Below, in pieces: positions 17,901 to 31,366 of a stretch of DNA of 64,000 bases. The stretch's first letter is position 1, and every line of letters begins with the position of its first letter. A program made the translations under genes and the position numbers. Origin of the DNA: an uncultured Gammaproteobacteria bacterium (lineage in GTDB: Bacteria > Pseudomonadota > Gammaproteobacteria > Magnimaribacterales > Magnimaribacteraceae); NCBI GenBank assembly GCA_913031395.1, contig CAJWDT010000003.1, forward strand, positions 17,765 through 81,764. Direction: 5' to 3'. The notes beneath the pieces were generated by a model. That model ran no database searches, was not told the origin of the DNA, and saw only the letters and a list, made by a program, of their open reading frames with translations.

Positions 17901-18661
17901 TTCTTCTTGAGACTAAAACTTTTATTGAGAAATTCTTCATTGGAGAATTTTGGATATATTGGAGAAATTGAAATTTCATTCTTTTCAAGAACAACTATAT
18001 CCACATTATCTTTATTAGAAGGAAAATTCTCTCTATGACTAGTCCAGTAGGTGACTTGATCTTTAGTTTGTTCAACTATGGGAGGTATTCTAGCCCCCCA
18101 GGTGCCAATTGATGTAATGTTATATTTCAAGTCAGATGAAAAATCTAAGTTAGGTGTATTCACATTTAAAACTATGGAGGAATTTATGACTCCTAAATCA
18201 TAGTTAGTTATTAGATCTAGGACTACTTGAGCTGCTGTCTCATAATTTGGTTCCATAGATTCTTTAGACCCTGGTTGATGAAAAGCAGCGGCCGAAATAG
18301 CTATAGAAGGAAGAGCCAACCCTCTTCCTTCTAAAGCAGCACCTACTGTTCCTGAATACAAGAGATCATCGCCCATATTTGCTCCAAGATTAATACCGCT
18401 TACTACTAAATCAGGCTTCCAAGGAGCCAATTCATGGATTCCTAAATATACACAATCTGCTGGCTTACCATTAACAGAGATAAAACCATTTTCATGCGTA
18501 GTAGCTTGCATGGGTTGATTGACTGTTATCGAACAACCTGCGCCACTATGATTTTTTTCAGGCGCTACAACAAATAAGTCTGCACAGACCTTGAGAGTGC
18601 TATAAAGAATTTCTAAACCTGGCGCATCATAACCATCATCATTTGAAAGAAGTATTTTCAT
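17897..18661 (-). CDS. surE: 5'/3'-nucleotidase SurE
   Basis: 254 aa. It starts MKILLSNDDGYDAPG with the metal-binding Asp pair, and contains SGINLGANMGDDLLYSGTVG with further metal and phosphate ligands. A survival-associated nucleotidase/exopolyphosphatase. truD, which usually separates ispF and surE, is absent; the gap to ispF is 15 bases. Confidence 0.95.
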   Translation of the reverse strand: MKILLSNDDGYDAPGLEILYSTLKVCADLFVVAPEKNHSGAGCSITVNQPMQATTHENGFISVNGKPADCVYLGIHELAPWKPDLVVSGINLGANMGDDLLYSGTVGAALEGRGLALPSIAISAAAFHQPGSKESMEPNYETAAQVVLDLITNYDLGVINSSIVLNVNTPNLDFSSDLKYNITSIGTWGARIPPIVEQTKDQVTYWTSHRENFPSNKDNVDIVVLEKNEISISPIYPKFSNEEFLNKSFSLKKK

Positions 18662-18676
18662 TTTTATTATATTTTA

Positions 18677-19144
18677 CTATTCAATTAGGCTAATACAGTG
18701 ACATGAAACACCTTCTAAATTTCCTTCAAATCCTAAACCGTCTGTAGTTGTGGCTTTACAACTAATCTTATTACTATCTATAGCTAAGATCTTCGAAAGA
18801 TTTTCTATAATTGCCTCTCTATAAGAAATGATTTTAGGAATTTTACCCACATAAGTAATATCAATATTTATAATAGAAAAACTGTCTTTAGAAAGTTTTT
18901 TAAGAATTTCTTCAAGCATAGATACACTTGAGATATCTTTAAGAGATTGGTCCTCAGACGGAAAATACGTGCCTAGGTCTCCATATGCTGCAGCCCCAAG
19001 AAGTGAATCAATTAGTGCGTGGATAATAATATCTCCATCTGAATGTGCTTCAATAGAATAACCGCATTCAATATTTATCCCTCCAAGAATAAGGCCCTTT
19101 CCTTCTTTAATTTTATGAGCATCATAGCCCTGTCCTATTCTCAA
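18677..19144 (-). CDS. ispF: 2-C-methyl-D-erythritol 2,4-cyclodiphosphate synthase
   Basis: 155 aa. The start RIGQGYDAHKI and HSDGDIIIHALIDSLLGAA give the zinc ligands, and the segment CKATTTDGLGFEG near the C-terminus is diagnostic. It performs the fifth step of the MEP isoprenoid pathway. It overlaps ispD by 4 bases; substrate flow IspD to IspF (via IspE, not in window) supports coupling. Confidence 0.97.
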   Translation of the reverse strand: MRIGQGYDAHKIKEGKGLILGGINIECGYSIEAHSDGDIIIHALIDSLLGAAAYGDLGTYFPSEDQSLKDISSVSMLEEILKKLSKDSFSIINIDITYVGKIPKIISYREAIIENLSKILAIDSNKISCKATTTDGLGFEGNLEGVSCHCISLIE

Positions 19145-19839
19145 TTTTCTTTCCTATTACTGTTTATTATAGCCTCAGCTAGGCTTATATCCTCTTTATA
19201 AGTTAACTTGATATTGCTAGTGGAACTCTTGAATAAACTTATATCCTTATTTAATAAATCGAAAAGAGATGATTCATCAGTCAACTCATTTAGATTGTGT
19301 TTATTTAACTTGTAAGCATTAGTTAATTCTGAAAATCTAAAAATTTGAGGAGTCTGAGCTAACCAGAGTTCTGATCTATTAACTGTATGGTCTATAATTT
19401 TTGCATCAGAGGATTGCTTAATTGTATCAGAACATGGAATCGCAAAAATTGAACCTGAACTTTGTGACGAATAAAAATTTTTAAGAAATTCGTCTACCTC
19501 TTCAATACGCAGACATGGTCTTGCGGCATCGTGAATCAAAATATTTTCCTCAATCTCCAATGAAGTTAAATGATCAAACCCTAGTTTGACCGATTCTGCG
19601 CGGTTAGAGCCTCCATTTATAAAAGTCACTCTATCATCTTTCATTAGATTACTATGATGAGAGTCATCTTGAGAGATCATGATGACAACTTTTTTGCACT
19701 GCTCGAAGCTTAAGAAGATTTCCAGAGAGTAATCTAAAACAAATTTTCCATTAATTGATAGATACTGCTTAGGCGTAGAGTCACCAAAACGACTGCCTGA
19801 ACCGGCACTAGGTAAAATTACAACAAATGGATGAATCAA
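19141..19839 (-). CDS. ispD: 2-C-methyl-D-erythritol 4-phosphate cytidylyltransferase
   Basis: 232 aa. The nucleotide-binding start VILPSAGSGSRFG, the ILIHDAARPCL motif and TPQIF segment identify IspD, which makes CDP-ME in the MEP pathway. The gene begins 12 bases after ftsB in the usual ftsB-ispD-ispF order. Confidence 0.96.
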   Translation of the reverse strand: MIHPFVVILPSAGSGSRFGDSTPKQYLSINGKFVLDYSLEIFLSFEQCKKVVIMISQDDSHHSNLMKDDRVTFINGGSNRAESVKLGFDHLTSLEIEENILIHDAARPCLRIEEVDEFLKNFYSSQSSGSIFAIPCSDTIKQSSDAKIIDHTVNRSELWLAQTPQIFRFSELTNAYKLNKHNLNELTDESSLFDLLNKDISLFKSSTSNIKLTYKEDISLAEAIINSNRKEN

Positions 19840-19851
19840 TTTATTTTAGTG

Positions 19852-23926
<4,075 letters not shown>

Positions 23927-24020
23927 CTAAAGACCGTTAGAAGTCGTTAAATAAATAACTTCTCTACGATGGGATTACAGGTTAACAAAAACCCGTTGAT
24001 GGGACAATAGAATTAAAAAA

Positions 24021-25094
24021 TTAAGCTGATAAATCTATGGGCTTTTCTAACTCTGCCCAAGAAATATCATCAGAAGTATGAGATTCAAATTCCAGTACAC
24101 CGAGTTTATCATACAGGGGTCTTACTTTATCTGTCAGTAGACCTATTCTAGATAGGTTAGGTACTACCCTAGAAAAAAGTAGCCTTTGAAATTCTAAAGA
24201 AAAACCGGCTTCATTTGAGAAATCTCTTGCCTCGTCTTCATTCCATCCAAATTTTCTAAATACATCTGTAGGAAATAATCTTTCTTTGCTTATCACACAA
24301 GCCTCATAGGCGAACATAGCTCTGTCTTCTCTTTCTTCTTCAGAGAGATTCTCCAAAAACTCCTCTAAATAGTTTACTCCAAACGTAACATGCCTTGCTT
24401 CATCTCTGATGATTAAATGGAGGACGTCTCTTAAAACGGGGTCAGGTGTAACAGCCTTGGCTGTATTAAATGCTGCAAGTGCAAGTCCTTCTATTATGAT
24501 TTGCATTCCAATAAGTTTAAGATCCCATCTTTCGTCGGTCAAAATCTTATCTAAAAGACTCTTCAACCCAGATCCTACTGGATACATTAACTTAGATCGC
24601 GTCTGAATATATTTTGTAAAGGCTTCTACATGCCGTGCTTCATCAAATGCTTGAGAAGCCGCATAAAGCTTGGCCTGGTATGTAGGAGCGCATGAAACAA
24701 GCTGTGAAGCAACGAGGAGAGCTCCTTGTTCGCCGTGTAAAAATTGACTGAATTGACTTGCTCCCCTATGTCTTAGAAATTCTCGCTTTTTTTCGTCGCT
24801 TAATTTCTTATAAGGAGGATATTCATCCCAAAACATTGGCGGTATTTCTTCAGAAACAACCATTGGTCTATCCCAATCGATGTCCATAGCTACATTCCAA
24901 TTTAATTTCTTTCCTAGCTCATAGAGTTTAGCGATTCTGTTATCTTGAACAGAATAATCCCAATTAAAAGTGCCTGTTAAAGATGTTTTGAAGATTTCTG
25001 CTATATCCTCAACCTCTTTAGGAGTTAATTCAGGTTCATGATCTTCATAATCTCTGATTTTTCTTGGCGTTTCCTCAGTATATTTAATTTTCAT
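24021..25094 (-). CDS. Ferritin-like di-iron carboxylate protein (R2-like), function unknown
   Basis: 357 aa, all-helical by composition. Two half-sites of a carboxylate-bridged di-iron centre are visible: E122 with E152-x-x-H155, and E202 with E232-x-x-H235; both second halves read DEARHV. This is the ligand pattern of ribonucleotide-reductase R2, R2-like oxidases and AurF-type oxygenases. There is no signal peptide. It is monocistronic, 94 bases before pyrG and separated from dnaB by 119 bases. It could be an oxygenase, desaturase-like enzyme or oxidase; the substrate cannot be inferred. No reductase partner is adjacent. Confidence 0.75.
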   Translation of the reverse strand: MKIKYTEETPRKIRDYEDHEPELTPKEVEDIAEIFKTSLTGTFNWDYSVQDNRIAKLYELGKKLNWNVAMDIDWDRPMVVSEEIPPMFWDEYPPYKKLSDEKKREFLRHRGASQFSQFLHGEQGALLVASQLVSCAPTYQAKLYAASQAFDEARHVEAFTKYIQTRSKLMYPVGSGLKSLLDKILTDERWDLKLIGMQIIIEGLALAAFNTAKAVTPDPVLRDVLHLIIRDEARHVTFGVNYLEEFLENLSEEEREDRAMFAYEACVISKERLFPTDVFRKFGWNEDEARDFSNEAGFSLEFQRLLFSRVVPNLSRIGLLTDKVRPLYDKLGVLEFESHTSDDISWAELEKPIDLSA

Positions 25095-25213
25095 AGTTGT
25101 CTAAGTGGTAACTTCATTTCTTGTAATTTAGCAATAATGTTTTCAATTTGAAAGAAGAGAATAATTCATAAAGATGACATTTGTTGAACTTCTAGCAATT
25201 ATCTCTGAGGATC

Positions 25214-26620
25214 TTAAGAAGAATAAGGGTCCTCATTTTCATCATAATGTTGTGGAGGGAATCTCTCATTTTTAGCAAGATTCTGAAACGTTGCAGTGTT
25301 CTCTAAGAATGCAACTGGTACAGCTTTAGTGGGTCCATTTCTTTGCTTAGCTATGTTAACTTCAGCTTTTCCTTTGCTCTCTAAATCAGTAGGGTCATAG
25401 TATGAATGTCTATATAAAAATGCAATTACATCTGCATCTTGCTCTATTGCACCTGAATCCCTTAGATCAGCTAAAATTGGTCTCTTGTTAGGTCTTGTCT
25501 CTACAGCCCTATTTAACTGAGATAAAGCTATTACTGGTACATTAAGCTCTTTAGCCAAAGCTTTAAGTGATCTGCTGATTTCACTGATTTCAGATACTCT
25601 ATTATCTCCTCTTCCTGGTATTTGCATTAGCTGAAGATAATCAATCACTATCATTGCCAAATCGTCATTCTCCCTTTTAACACGTCTTGCTCTAGCTCTT
25701 ATTTCCGAAGGGGACAATGCGGGAGTATCATCTAAGAGAATATGCTTTTGACTCAATACAGATAGAGCTTTATCTATTCCTGCCCAGTCTTGTTCTTCTA
25801 ATTGCCCTCTCATCAGCCTTTGCAGGTCAATATTCGAAATACTAGATATAAATCTTCTTACTACCTGCTCAGATGACATCTCCATACTAAACAATAAAAC
25901 GGTTTGATCAGTTTGACGAGCTACATTTTCTGCTATGTTGAAAGCAAAAGCTGTTTTACCCATAGAAGGTCTTCCGGCAATAATAATTAAATCTGATTTT
26001 TGGAATCCAAGTGTTACTTCATCAATTTCAGTAAAACCAGTGCTCACTCCTACTAATGAGCTGCCGCTTTCAGAAGATTCTTGAATATCAGCGTATACCG
26101 GACCTAATAATTCTTTTACTTCTCTTGGTCCTACAGATCGATTAAGGTCATCTCGTAGACTCAATATTTTTTCTTCAGCTTCGTCTATGATCCTATCACT
26201 GCCTGACGCATCCGATTCTTTAGCGACTTTAGAGATATTATCTGCAGCAATTATAAGCCTTCTAAGATTAGATCTTTGCTTAATAATATCTGCATAACTT
26301 TGGATGTTAGCTACACTTGGTGTTTCCTTGGCAAGCAAGGCTAAATAGTCTTTTCCGCCAGAGTTGATAAGTTTTGGAAGGTCTCCATTCCCTTCTATAG
26401 CCTCTTGAACAGTTATAACATCTATTGGTTTACCTGCATCCTGGAGATCGTGAATAGTCTTATAGATGAGTTTATGTTCATCCTTATGGAAGTCATCTTC
26501 CTTTACAAGGTCTGAAACGATATCCCAAGTTTCATTCTTGAGCATTATTCCGCCAAGCACGGCTTTTTCTGCTTCAGTTGAGTAAGGTAATTCTCTGTTG
26601 GGTGGTGTATCTAGTGCCAT
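25214..26620 (-). CDS. dnaB: Replicative DNA helicase DnaB
   Basis: 468 aa. The N-terminal helical domain (EAEKAVLGGIMLKNETWD) is followed by the RecA-like helicase domain with Walker A GRPSMGKTAF, Walker B MIVIDYLQLM and the arginine-finger segment SGAIEQDADVIAFLYR. It follows rplI by 63 bases, the classical rpsF-rpsR-rplI-dnaB order. No intein. Confidence 0.97.
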   Translation of the reverse strand: MALDTPPNRELPYSTEAEKAVLGGIMLKNETWDIVSDLVKEDDFHKDEHKLIYKTIHDLQDAGKPIDVITVQEAIEGNGDLPKLINSGGKDYLALLAKETPSVANIQSYADIIKQRSNLRRLIIAADNISKVAKESDASGSDRIIDEAEEKILSLRDDLNRSVGPREVKELLGPVYADIQESSESGSSLVGVSTGFTEIDEVTLGFQKSDLIIIAGRPSMGKTAFAFNIAENVARQTDQTVLLFSMEMSSEQVVRRFISSISNIDLQRLMRGQLEEQDWAGIDKALSVLSQKHILLDDTPALSPSEIRARARRVKRENDDLAMIVIDYLQLMQIPGRGDNRVSEISEISRSLKALAKELNVPVIALSQLNRAVETRPNKRPILADLRDSGAIEQDADVIAFLYRHSYYDPTDLESKGKAEVNIAKQRNGPTKAVPVAFLENTATFQNLAKNERFPPQHYDENEDPYSS

Positions 26621-26683
26621 AGCTTTTTCTTAAGGAAAGCCGTTAATTCTCCCACCGGAAGAAGTTTAAGACAAGGTACTTTT

Positions 26684-27139
26684 TTAGTTTTCTTCTAGAG
26701 CGGTAATTTGAATTGTTATTGACCTGATGACTTCAGGATGAAGCTCTATATCAAGGGAATATTCACCTAATTCTTTTAAAGCGCCTTCTGGAAGTCTTAC
26801 CGCGCTCTTTTCAACCTCAAAGCCTTTTTCGTTTAATGCATCAGCAATTTCTCTAGTACCTATAGATCCATATAAGGTTCCTTCTTCTGATACAGAAGCT
26901 GATATTGCAATAGATAATCCATCCATTTTTTCAGATTGTTTGAGTGCTGAATCTTTTCTATCAGCCTCAGCAGTCATGAGAGCTTCTTTTCTCTTTTCAT
27001 ATTCAGCTTTATTTTCTTCATCAGCTCGAACAGCCTTGCCTGTTGGAATGAGGAAATTCCTTCCATATCCTGATTTAACATTTACTAGATCACCAGGATC
27101 TCCTAATTGCGCGACTTTTTCTAAAAGTATTAATTCCAT
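26684..27139 (-). CDS. rplI: Ribosomal protein bL9
   Basis: 151 aa. The N-terminal RNA-binding domain has VKSGYGRNFLIPTGKAV, followed by the long helix and C-terminal domain (EKSAVRLPEGALKELGEYSL). Three bases after rpsR. Confidence 0.97.
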   Translation of the reverse strand: MELILLEKVAQLGDPGDLVNVKSGYGRNFLIPTGKAVRADEENKAEYEKRKEALMTAEADRKDSALKQSEKMDGLSIAISASVSEEGTLYGSIGTREIADALNEKGFEVEKSAVRLPEGALKELGEYSLDIELHPEVIRSITIQITALEEN

Positions 27140-27142
27140 AGC

Positions 27143-27406
27143 TTAATTATAATGTGAATCTGTATAAGGTATTAGGGCAAGATGCCTAGCTCTTTTAACA
27201 GCCTTATTAAGTTGCCTTTGATATTTAGCTGAAGTTCCTGTCATTCTTGCAGGGATAATTTTGCCAGTCTCTGTAATATATTCTTTAAGAAGCTTGATAT
27301 CCTTGAAATCAACCTCTTCGATACCTAAAGAGGTGAATTTACAATACTTGGGACGATTATCGTAATCACTCTTTCTTTTAAAATTCTTTTTTTGTTTTTT
27401 AGCCAT
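27143..27406 (-). CDS. rpsR: Ribosomal protein bS18
   Basis: 87 aa. A basic N-terminal extension ([12 protein letters not shown]) precedes the conserved core [20 protein letters not shown] and [20 protein letters not shown]. It shares one base with the end of rpsF, so S6 and S18, which bind the 30S platform together, are translationally coupled. Confidence 0.96.
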   Translation of the reverse strand: MAKKQKKNFKRKSDYDNRPKYCKFTSLGIEEVDFKDIKLLKEYITETGKIIPARMTGTSAKYQRQLNKAVKRARHLALIPYTDSHYN

Positions 27407-27903
27407 TATTCACTTTCCTTTTTTTCTTCCTCTGGTGAAGCATCTATTTTTTCTTCAAGTTTCTCTTCTTGTTTTTGCTCTGTTGTTTCGGTCTTTCCAA
27501 CAGAAGCGGCTTGGGCTCCTTGATCAACTTTTTTATTGATTTCTTCTCTAGCCTCTTGGTAGGAATCTTTTTCATTATCTTCCTTAGTCTGCTGAAGAAG
27601 AGCTGAAGGATCACTGTGAGATTTTTTTGCACTTAGAACTAGGTTACGAATTATAGAATCATTAAACTTAAAAGAGTTCTTAATTTCATCTATGGTCTCT
27701 TGATTACATTCAATATTCAGCAAACCGTAACTTGCTTTAAATTGATCTTGAATTGGATAGGCTAATTTTCTATTACCAATGTTCTCTGAGCGATGCACAT
27801 TACCACCAGATTCCTTAACTAGGTTATCGAGCCTTGAAATTATGGATGAAGTTTGATCTGATTGATCAGGATGTACTAAAAATACAATCTCGTAGTTTCT
27901 CAT
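27406..27903 (-). CDS. rpsF: Ribosomal protein bS6 with acidic/lysine-rich tail
   Basis: 165 aa. Residues 1-97 are a normal S6 fold ([36 protein letters not shown]). Residues about 100-165 form a low-complexity Q/E/K/S extension longer than that of E. coli (135 total). The start is preceded by AAGAGGAATATA, a good ribosome-binding site. It is the first gene of the rpsF-rpsR-rplI-dnaB operon. Confidence 0.95.
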   Translation of the reverse strand: MRNYEIVFLVHPDQSDQTSSIISRLDNLVKESGGNVHRSENIGNRKLAYPIQDQFKASYGLLNIECNQETIDEIKNSFKFNDSIIRNLVLSAKKSHSDPSALLQQTKEDNEKDSYQEAREEINKKVDQGAQAASVGKTETTEQKQEEKLEEKIDASPEEEKKESE

Positions 27904-27923
27904 TATATTCCTCTTGGTTTAAA

Positions 27924-27947
27924 GCTCTCATGATAATCATGTAGAGC
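27924..27947 (-). promoter_or_regulatory. Leader hairpin upstream of rpsF
   Basis: In the short leader the minus strand reads GCTCT-A-CATGA-TTA-TCATG-AGAGC, a 10-bp stem with one bulged A and a 3-base loop, just upstream of the rpsF ribosome-binding site. S6/S18 are known to bind a structured element in their own leader in many bacteria; this hairpin is a candidate but I cannot match it to the published motif. Confidence 0.45.
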
Positions 27948-27959
27948 AAGGTGACGCGC

Positions 27960-27988
27960 ATTTTATTTATATCTCACGTTATTTGCAA
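27960..27988 (-). promoter_or_regulatory. Sigma-70 promoter of rpsF operon with GC-rich discriminator
   Basis: Minus strand: -35 TTGCAA (27983-27988), 17-base spacer, -10 TAAAAT (27960-27965), followed immediately by GCGCG. The -35 overlaps the ddl stop codon. A nearly identical core drives rplM at 50780-50808. Confidence 0.7.
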
Positions 27989-28932
27989 GATAAATAAAGA
28001 ACCTGCATAACAACCTCATCAAAATTTAATCCATGATATGAAGCTGCTTTAGGAAAAAGACTAGTTTCAGTTAAACCTGGCACAGTATTTACCTCAATAA
28101 TTTGAAAATTACCTTCATTGTCCTCTATGAAATCAACCCTACCCCAACTAGAACATCCAAGAGAAGAAAAAGCATGCCAGGCATAATCTTTAATTTCTTC
28201 AAGTTTCTCATGTGATAACTCTGCCTTTGTATATTTGGTTTTTGAGCTTGAATATTTTGAATCAAAATCATAAAACTCGCCCGCAGGTTCGATGCAAATA
28301 GGGTGTAAAACTTCATTGCCTAGAATCGAAACTGTCAATTCTCTTCCATCTACAAATGCCTCGACTAAAATAGAAGAATCGTACTTAACTGCCTCAATCA
28401 TTGCCTCTTCCAGACTTCCTCTACCTGGTTTAACGATAGAAATACCAAAACTTGAACCTTCATTAGCAGGCTTGACTACAAAAGTTTTATCTAAAGCAGT
28501 GATATCCTCTTCTCCAGATAGATGGGGGGTTAATTTCATATCAGCACTTCCTGCATTCTGAATTTCAACGAAATCTGGTGTCGGTAAAAGTAAATCTCTC
28601 CATATTTTTTTTGACTCTGTTTTGTTCAAAGAAACCTGACAAGACTTAGAATCACTTCCAGTAAATTTAATTCCTTTTGATTCAAGGACATCTTGAATAA
28701 AGCCATCCTCTCCACCTCGACCATGAAGTGCGATAAATGCTAAATCAAATTCTTTAGATAAGTTTCTAGCATCTTCTTCTGACGTTAAATCTACATGCGT
28801 ATGAGAAATATTATTTGCCTCTAAGGCCTTTGATACTGCACTACCAGATTTAATTGATATCTCTCTTTCAGCCGACCATCCTCCAGAAAGAATCAATATT
28901 TTTTTTTGGTTGAGGGTGGAAATTAAGTCCAT
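27979..28932 (-). CDS. ddl: D-alanine-D-alanine ligase
   Basis: 317 aa ATP-grasp enzyme. Start ILILSGGWSAEREISIKSG, central LHGRGGEDG, and ATP/Mg site segments VKPANEGSSFGI and FQIIEVNTVPGLTETS are complete. It makes D-Ala-D-Ala for MurF. It abuts murC (0-base gap) and ends the dcw cluster; in most gammaproteobacteria ftsQ-ftsA-ftsZ would follow here but they lie upstream instead. Confidence 0.95.
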   Translation of the reverse strand: MDLISTLNQKKILILSGGWSAEREISIKSGSAVSKALEANNISHTHVDLTSEEDARNLSKEFDLAFIALHGRGGEDGFIQDVLESKGIKFTGSDSKSCQVSLNKTESKKIWRDLLLPTPDFVEIQNAGSADMKLTPHLSGEEDITALDKTFVVKPANEGSSFGISIVKPGRGSLEEAMIEAVKYDSSILVEAFVDGRELTVSILGNEVLHPICIEPAGEFYDFDSKYSSSKTKYTKAELSHEKLEEIKDYAWHAFSSLGCSSWGRVDFIEDNEGNFQIIEVNTVPGLTETSLFPKAASYHGLNFDEVVMQVLYLSCK

Positions 28933-30330
28933 TTATAATTCTTTTTCAATCTGTTTACTTATAGACGAAATATCTCCCGCGCCTTGTAAAACAAAAACTG
29001 TATCAATATCTGAAAAACTATTAATTCTTTCAAAGACATGCTTTGTATCTTCAATTAATTCAACATCAGAAAAGTCTGAGCGCTCTAATGCTTCTTTTAT
29101 ATGAAGACTATCAATATCTTCTATAGGTTCTTCTCCTGCTGAATATATATTTAAAAGTAATAAATCATCCACATTTTTTAAAACTTCAACAAACTCATCG
29201 AATAAATCCTTAGTTCTAGTGTACCGATGAGGTTGAAAAACCATTTTTAAATTATGATCAGGATAGGAATCTCTTATGGCTTCTATGGTCTTTTTAATCT
29301 CTGTAGGATGATGTCCATAATCATCAATGAATACAGTAGATGAGTCTTTTAGTTTTCGTTCTCCTAAAATCTGCATACGCCTGTTTATGCCCATAAAGTT
29401 TTTCAGCGACTCCTTAATCAAGGCTTCAGGAATTTCTTCTTGTAAGCAAAGTACGACCGCGGCTGCAGCATTAAGAGCGTTATGTTTACCAAGCATATTT
29501 AGAGTTAAATCAATTGAACTCTTACCGGCAGTAAGCTTGAAAGAAGATTTTTTTCCATCGGACTTATAATCAGACAGTACGTAATCGTTTTCTTTATTAA
29601 ATCCGTAACTAATATGAGATCTTTGAAAACTGGTTTTCAGTTCATTCACTACCTCATCATCTCCACAAACGATAGACACTCCATTAAATGGAAGTTTTTT
29701 AATGAATTCTAAAAACGCCACCTTTAGATTGTCAAAATTATTATCATAATTCACTAAATGGTCTGGCTCGATATTTGTAATGACTGAAATAGAGGGCTGA
29801 AGCAATAGAAAAGATTGATCGCTTTCATCAGCTTCAGCTATTAAATATTGACCTTTACCCAATTGAGCGCTGGAATTAAAACTATTGATAATCCCTCCAT
29901 TGATAAATGTTGGATCAAGTTGAGCATGACTCATGATAGAAGCGATCAAGCTGGTGGTGGTAGTTTTACCATGCGTTCCAGCTACTGCTATTCCTCGTTT
30001 ATTATTCATTAAACTGGATAGCATTTCAGCCCTAGCCAAGACCGGAATTAATCTTCTCTTTGCTTCAATAATTTCAGGATTATCATCCAATATAGCTGTG
30101 GATCTTACTACCATTTCAACAGTTTCTAAATTTTCAGATTTATGGTCATAACTGACCGAAATTCCTAGTTTTTCAAGTCGCATTGTATTTGCAGAGGAGG
30201 AATTGTCTGAACCAGAAACCTTATAGCCTAGATTAAAAAGGACTTCGGCTATTCCGCACATACCACTACCCCCAATACCAATAAAATGAATATTATTTAG
30301 TTTAGAGTTTGAGGAATTCATCAATTTCAT
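28933..30330 (-). CDS. murC: UDP-N-acetylmuramate-L-alanine ligase
   Basis: 465 aa Mur ligase. It has the N-terminal Rossmann motif IHFIGIGGSGMCGIAEVL, ATP loop GTHGKTTTTSLIAS, and MurC-type DDYGHHPTEI. The first two Met codons (30330 and 30321) are both inside the end of murG, an overlap of 20-29 bases; the second is as plausible as the first. It adds L-Ala to UDP-MurNAc. Confidence 0.96.
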   Translation of the reverse strand: MKLMNSSNSKLNNIHFIGIGGSGMCGIAEVLFNLGYKVSGSDNSSSANTMRLEKLGISVSYDHKSENLETVEMVVRSTAILDDNPEIIEAKRRLIPVLARAEMLSSLMNNKRGIAVAGTHGKTTTTSLIASIMSHAQLDPTFINGGIINSFNSSAQLGKGQYLIAEADESDQSFLLLQPSISVITNIEPDHLVNYDNNFDNLKVAFLEFIKKLPFNGVSIVCGDDEVVNELKTSFQRSHISYGFNKENDYVLSDYKSDGKKSSFKLTAGKSSIDLTLNMLGKHNALNAAAAVVLCLQEEIPEALIKESLKNFMGINRRMQILGERKLKDSSTVFIDDYGHHPTEIKKTIEAIRDSYPDHNLKMVFQPHRYTRTKDLFDEFVEVLKNVDDLLLLNIYSAGEEPIEDIDSLHIKEALERSDFSDVELIEDTKHVFERINSFSDIDTVFVLQGAGDISSISKQIEKEL

Positions 30331-31366
30331 TATAAATTTTGTCTGAAGTAGATTTTGGGAAGACCTTGCCTGAAGCTATCACCATAGCCTCTCTCCTATT
30401 ATGATCTTTTTCTAAGTCAATTAGAAGTTGAAAGAGAGTCTCAGCATTAGATAGATCTGATGTTATGACTTCAGCAGCACCCTTTTGTAAAAGAAATCTA
30501 GCATTTGAAAGTTGATGATTATTTGCAGACCAAGGTAAAGGGAGAAGTATTGAGGGCTTTTGTGCTGCACATATCTCGCTAACACTCATCGCCCCAGATC
30601 GAGAAATAATGATATCTGATTCTTTATATGCTTCAGCCATATTTTCGATAAAACCTCGAATAATAAAATTTGCACTTGCTACCTCATAAGCCTTTTGAAG
30701 AGCTTCAGATTTAAGTTTCCCAACTTGATGTGTAAAAAACCAATTAGATTTAACCGACTTACTTTTTAAAGCCTGAATCATGATGTCGTTTATTTGTTGT
30801 GACCCCTGACTACCGCCAATAATCAAAATCCTAAAGCTTGTATTAGAATTATCATCGCACGGAGAGAGGCTTGAAATTTCTTCTCTTACCGGATTTCCCA
30901 CAATTAAAATCTTCTCAATGTTATTCTTGAATGTAGCAGGAAAAGCTTCAAAGGTTCTCGATGAAAATCTGTGCAAAATTTTATTAGTAAGCCCAGGAAT
31001 ACTATTCTGTTCATGAATAAACAATGGACAATATAAAAATGCACTCAAACTAGGTGCCAAGGATAAATATCCACCTGTAGATATGGCTATATCAGGCTTC
31101 ATTTTAATAATCAGGAAAAAACTACGAATTAAAGAAATTCCAAAGAGAAAAATAGAAGCAATCTTACCCAAGAAATTTTTTCCAAGGAATCCTCTTCCGT
31201 TAATAGGAGAAAATCCAAATCCTTCTCTAGAGGCTATTTTTTCCTCTAAGCTGTTCTTTTTTCCAATCCAAGAAATTTCATGGCCATGATTAGAAAATTT
31301 CTTTGCAATACTCAAAGCCGGGAAAACATGACCTCCAGTTCCGCCTGCAATTATTAATACTTTCAT
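30302..31366 (-). CDS. murG: MurG glycosyltransferase (lipid II synthesis)
   Basis: 354 aa. N-terminal GGTGGHVFPALSIAKKF and the UDP-GlcNAc site ISRSGAMSVSEICAAQKPSILLPL are diagnostic. It transfers GlcNAc to lipid I at the inner face of the membrane. It shares one base with ftsW. Confidence 0.96.
   Translation of the reverse strand: MKVLIIAGGTGGHVFPALSIAKKFSNHGHEISWIGKKNSLEEKIASREGFGFSPINGRGFLGKNFLGKIASIFLFGISLIRSFFLIIKMKPDIAISTGGYLSLAPSLSAFLYCPLFIHEQNSIPGLTNKILHRFSSRTFEAFPATFKNNIEKILIVGNPVREEISSLSPCDDNSNTSFRILIIGGSQGSQQINDIMIQALKSKSVKSNWFFTHQVGKLKSEALQKAYEVASANFIIRGFIENMAEAYKESDIIISRSGAMSVSEICAAQKPSILLPLPWSANNHQLSNARFLLQKGAAEVITSDLSNAETLFQLLIDLEKDHNRREAMVIASGKVFPKSTSDKIYNEIDEFLKL

Noticed and set aside
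23927..24020. GATGGGA direct repeats and CCC/GGG pairing between the di-iron gene and pyrG
   Set aside because: Stem of only 3 bp and two imperfect repeats; not strong enough to call a terminator or operator.
27444..27632. Lysine-rich 62-codon frame within rpsF
   Set aside because: Produced by the low-complexity rpsF tail read in another frame.
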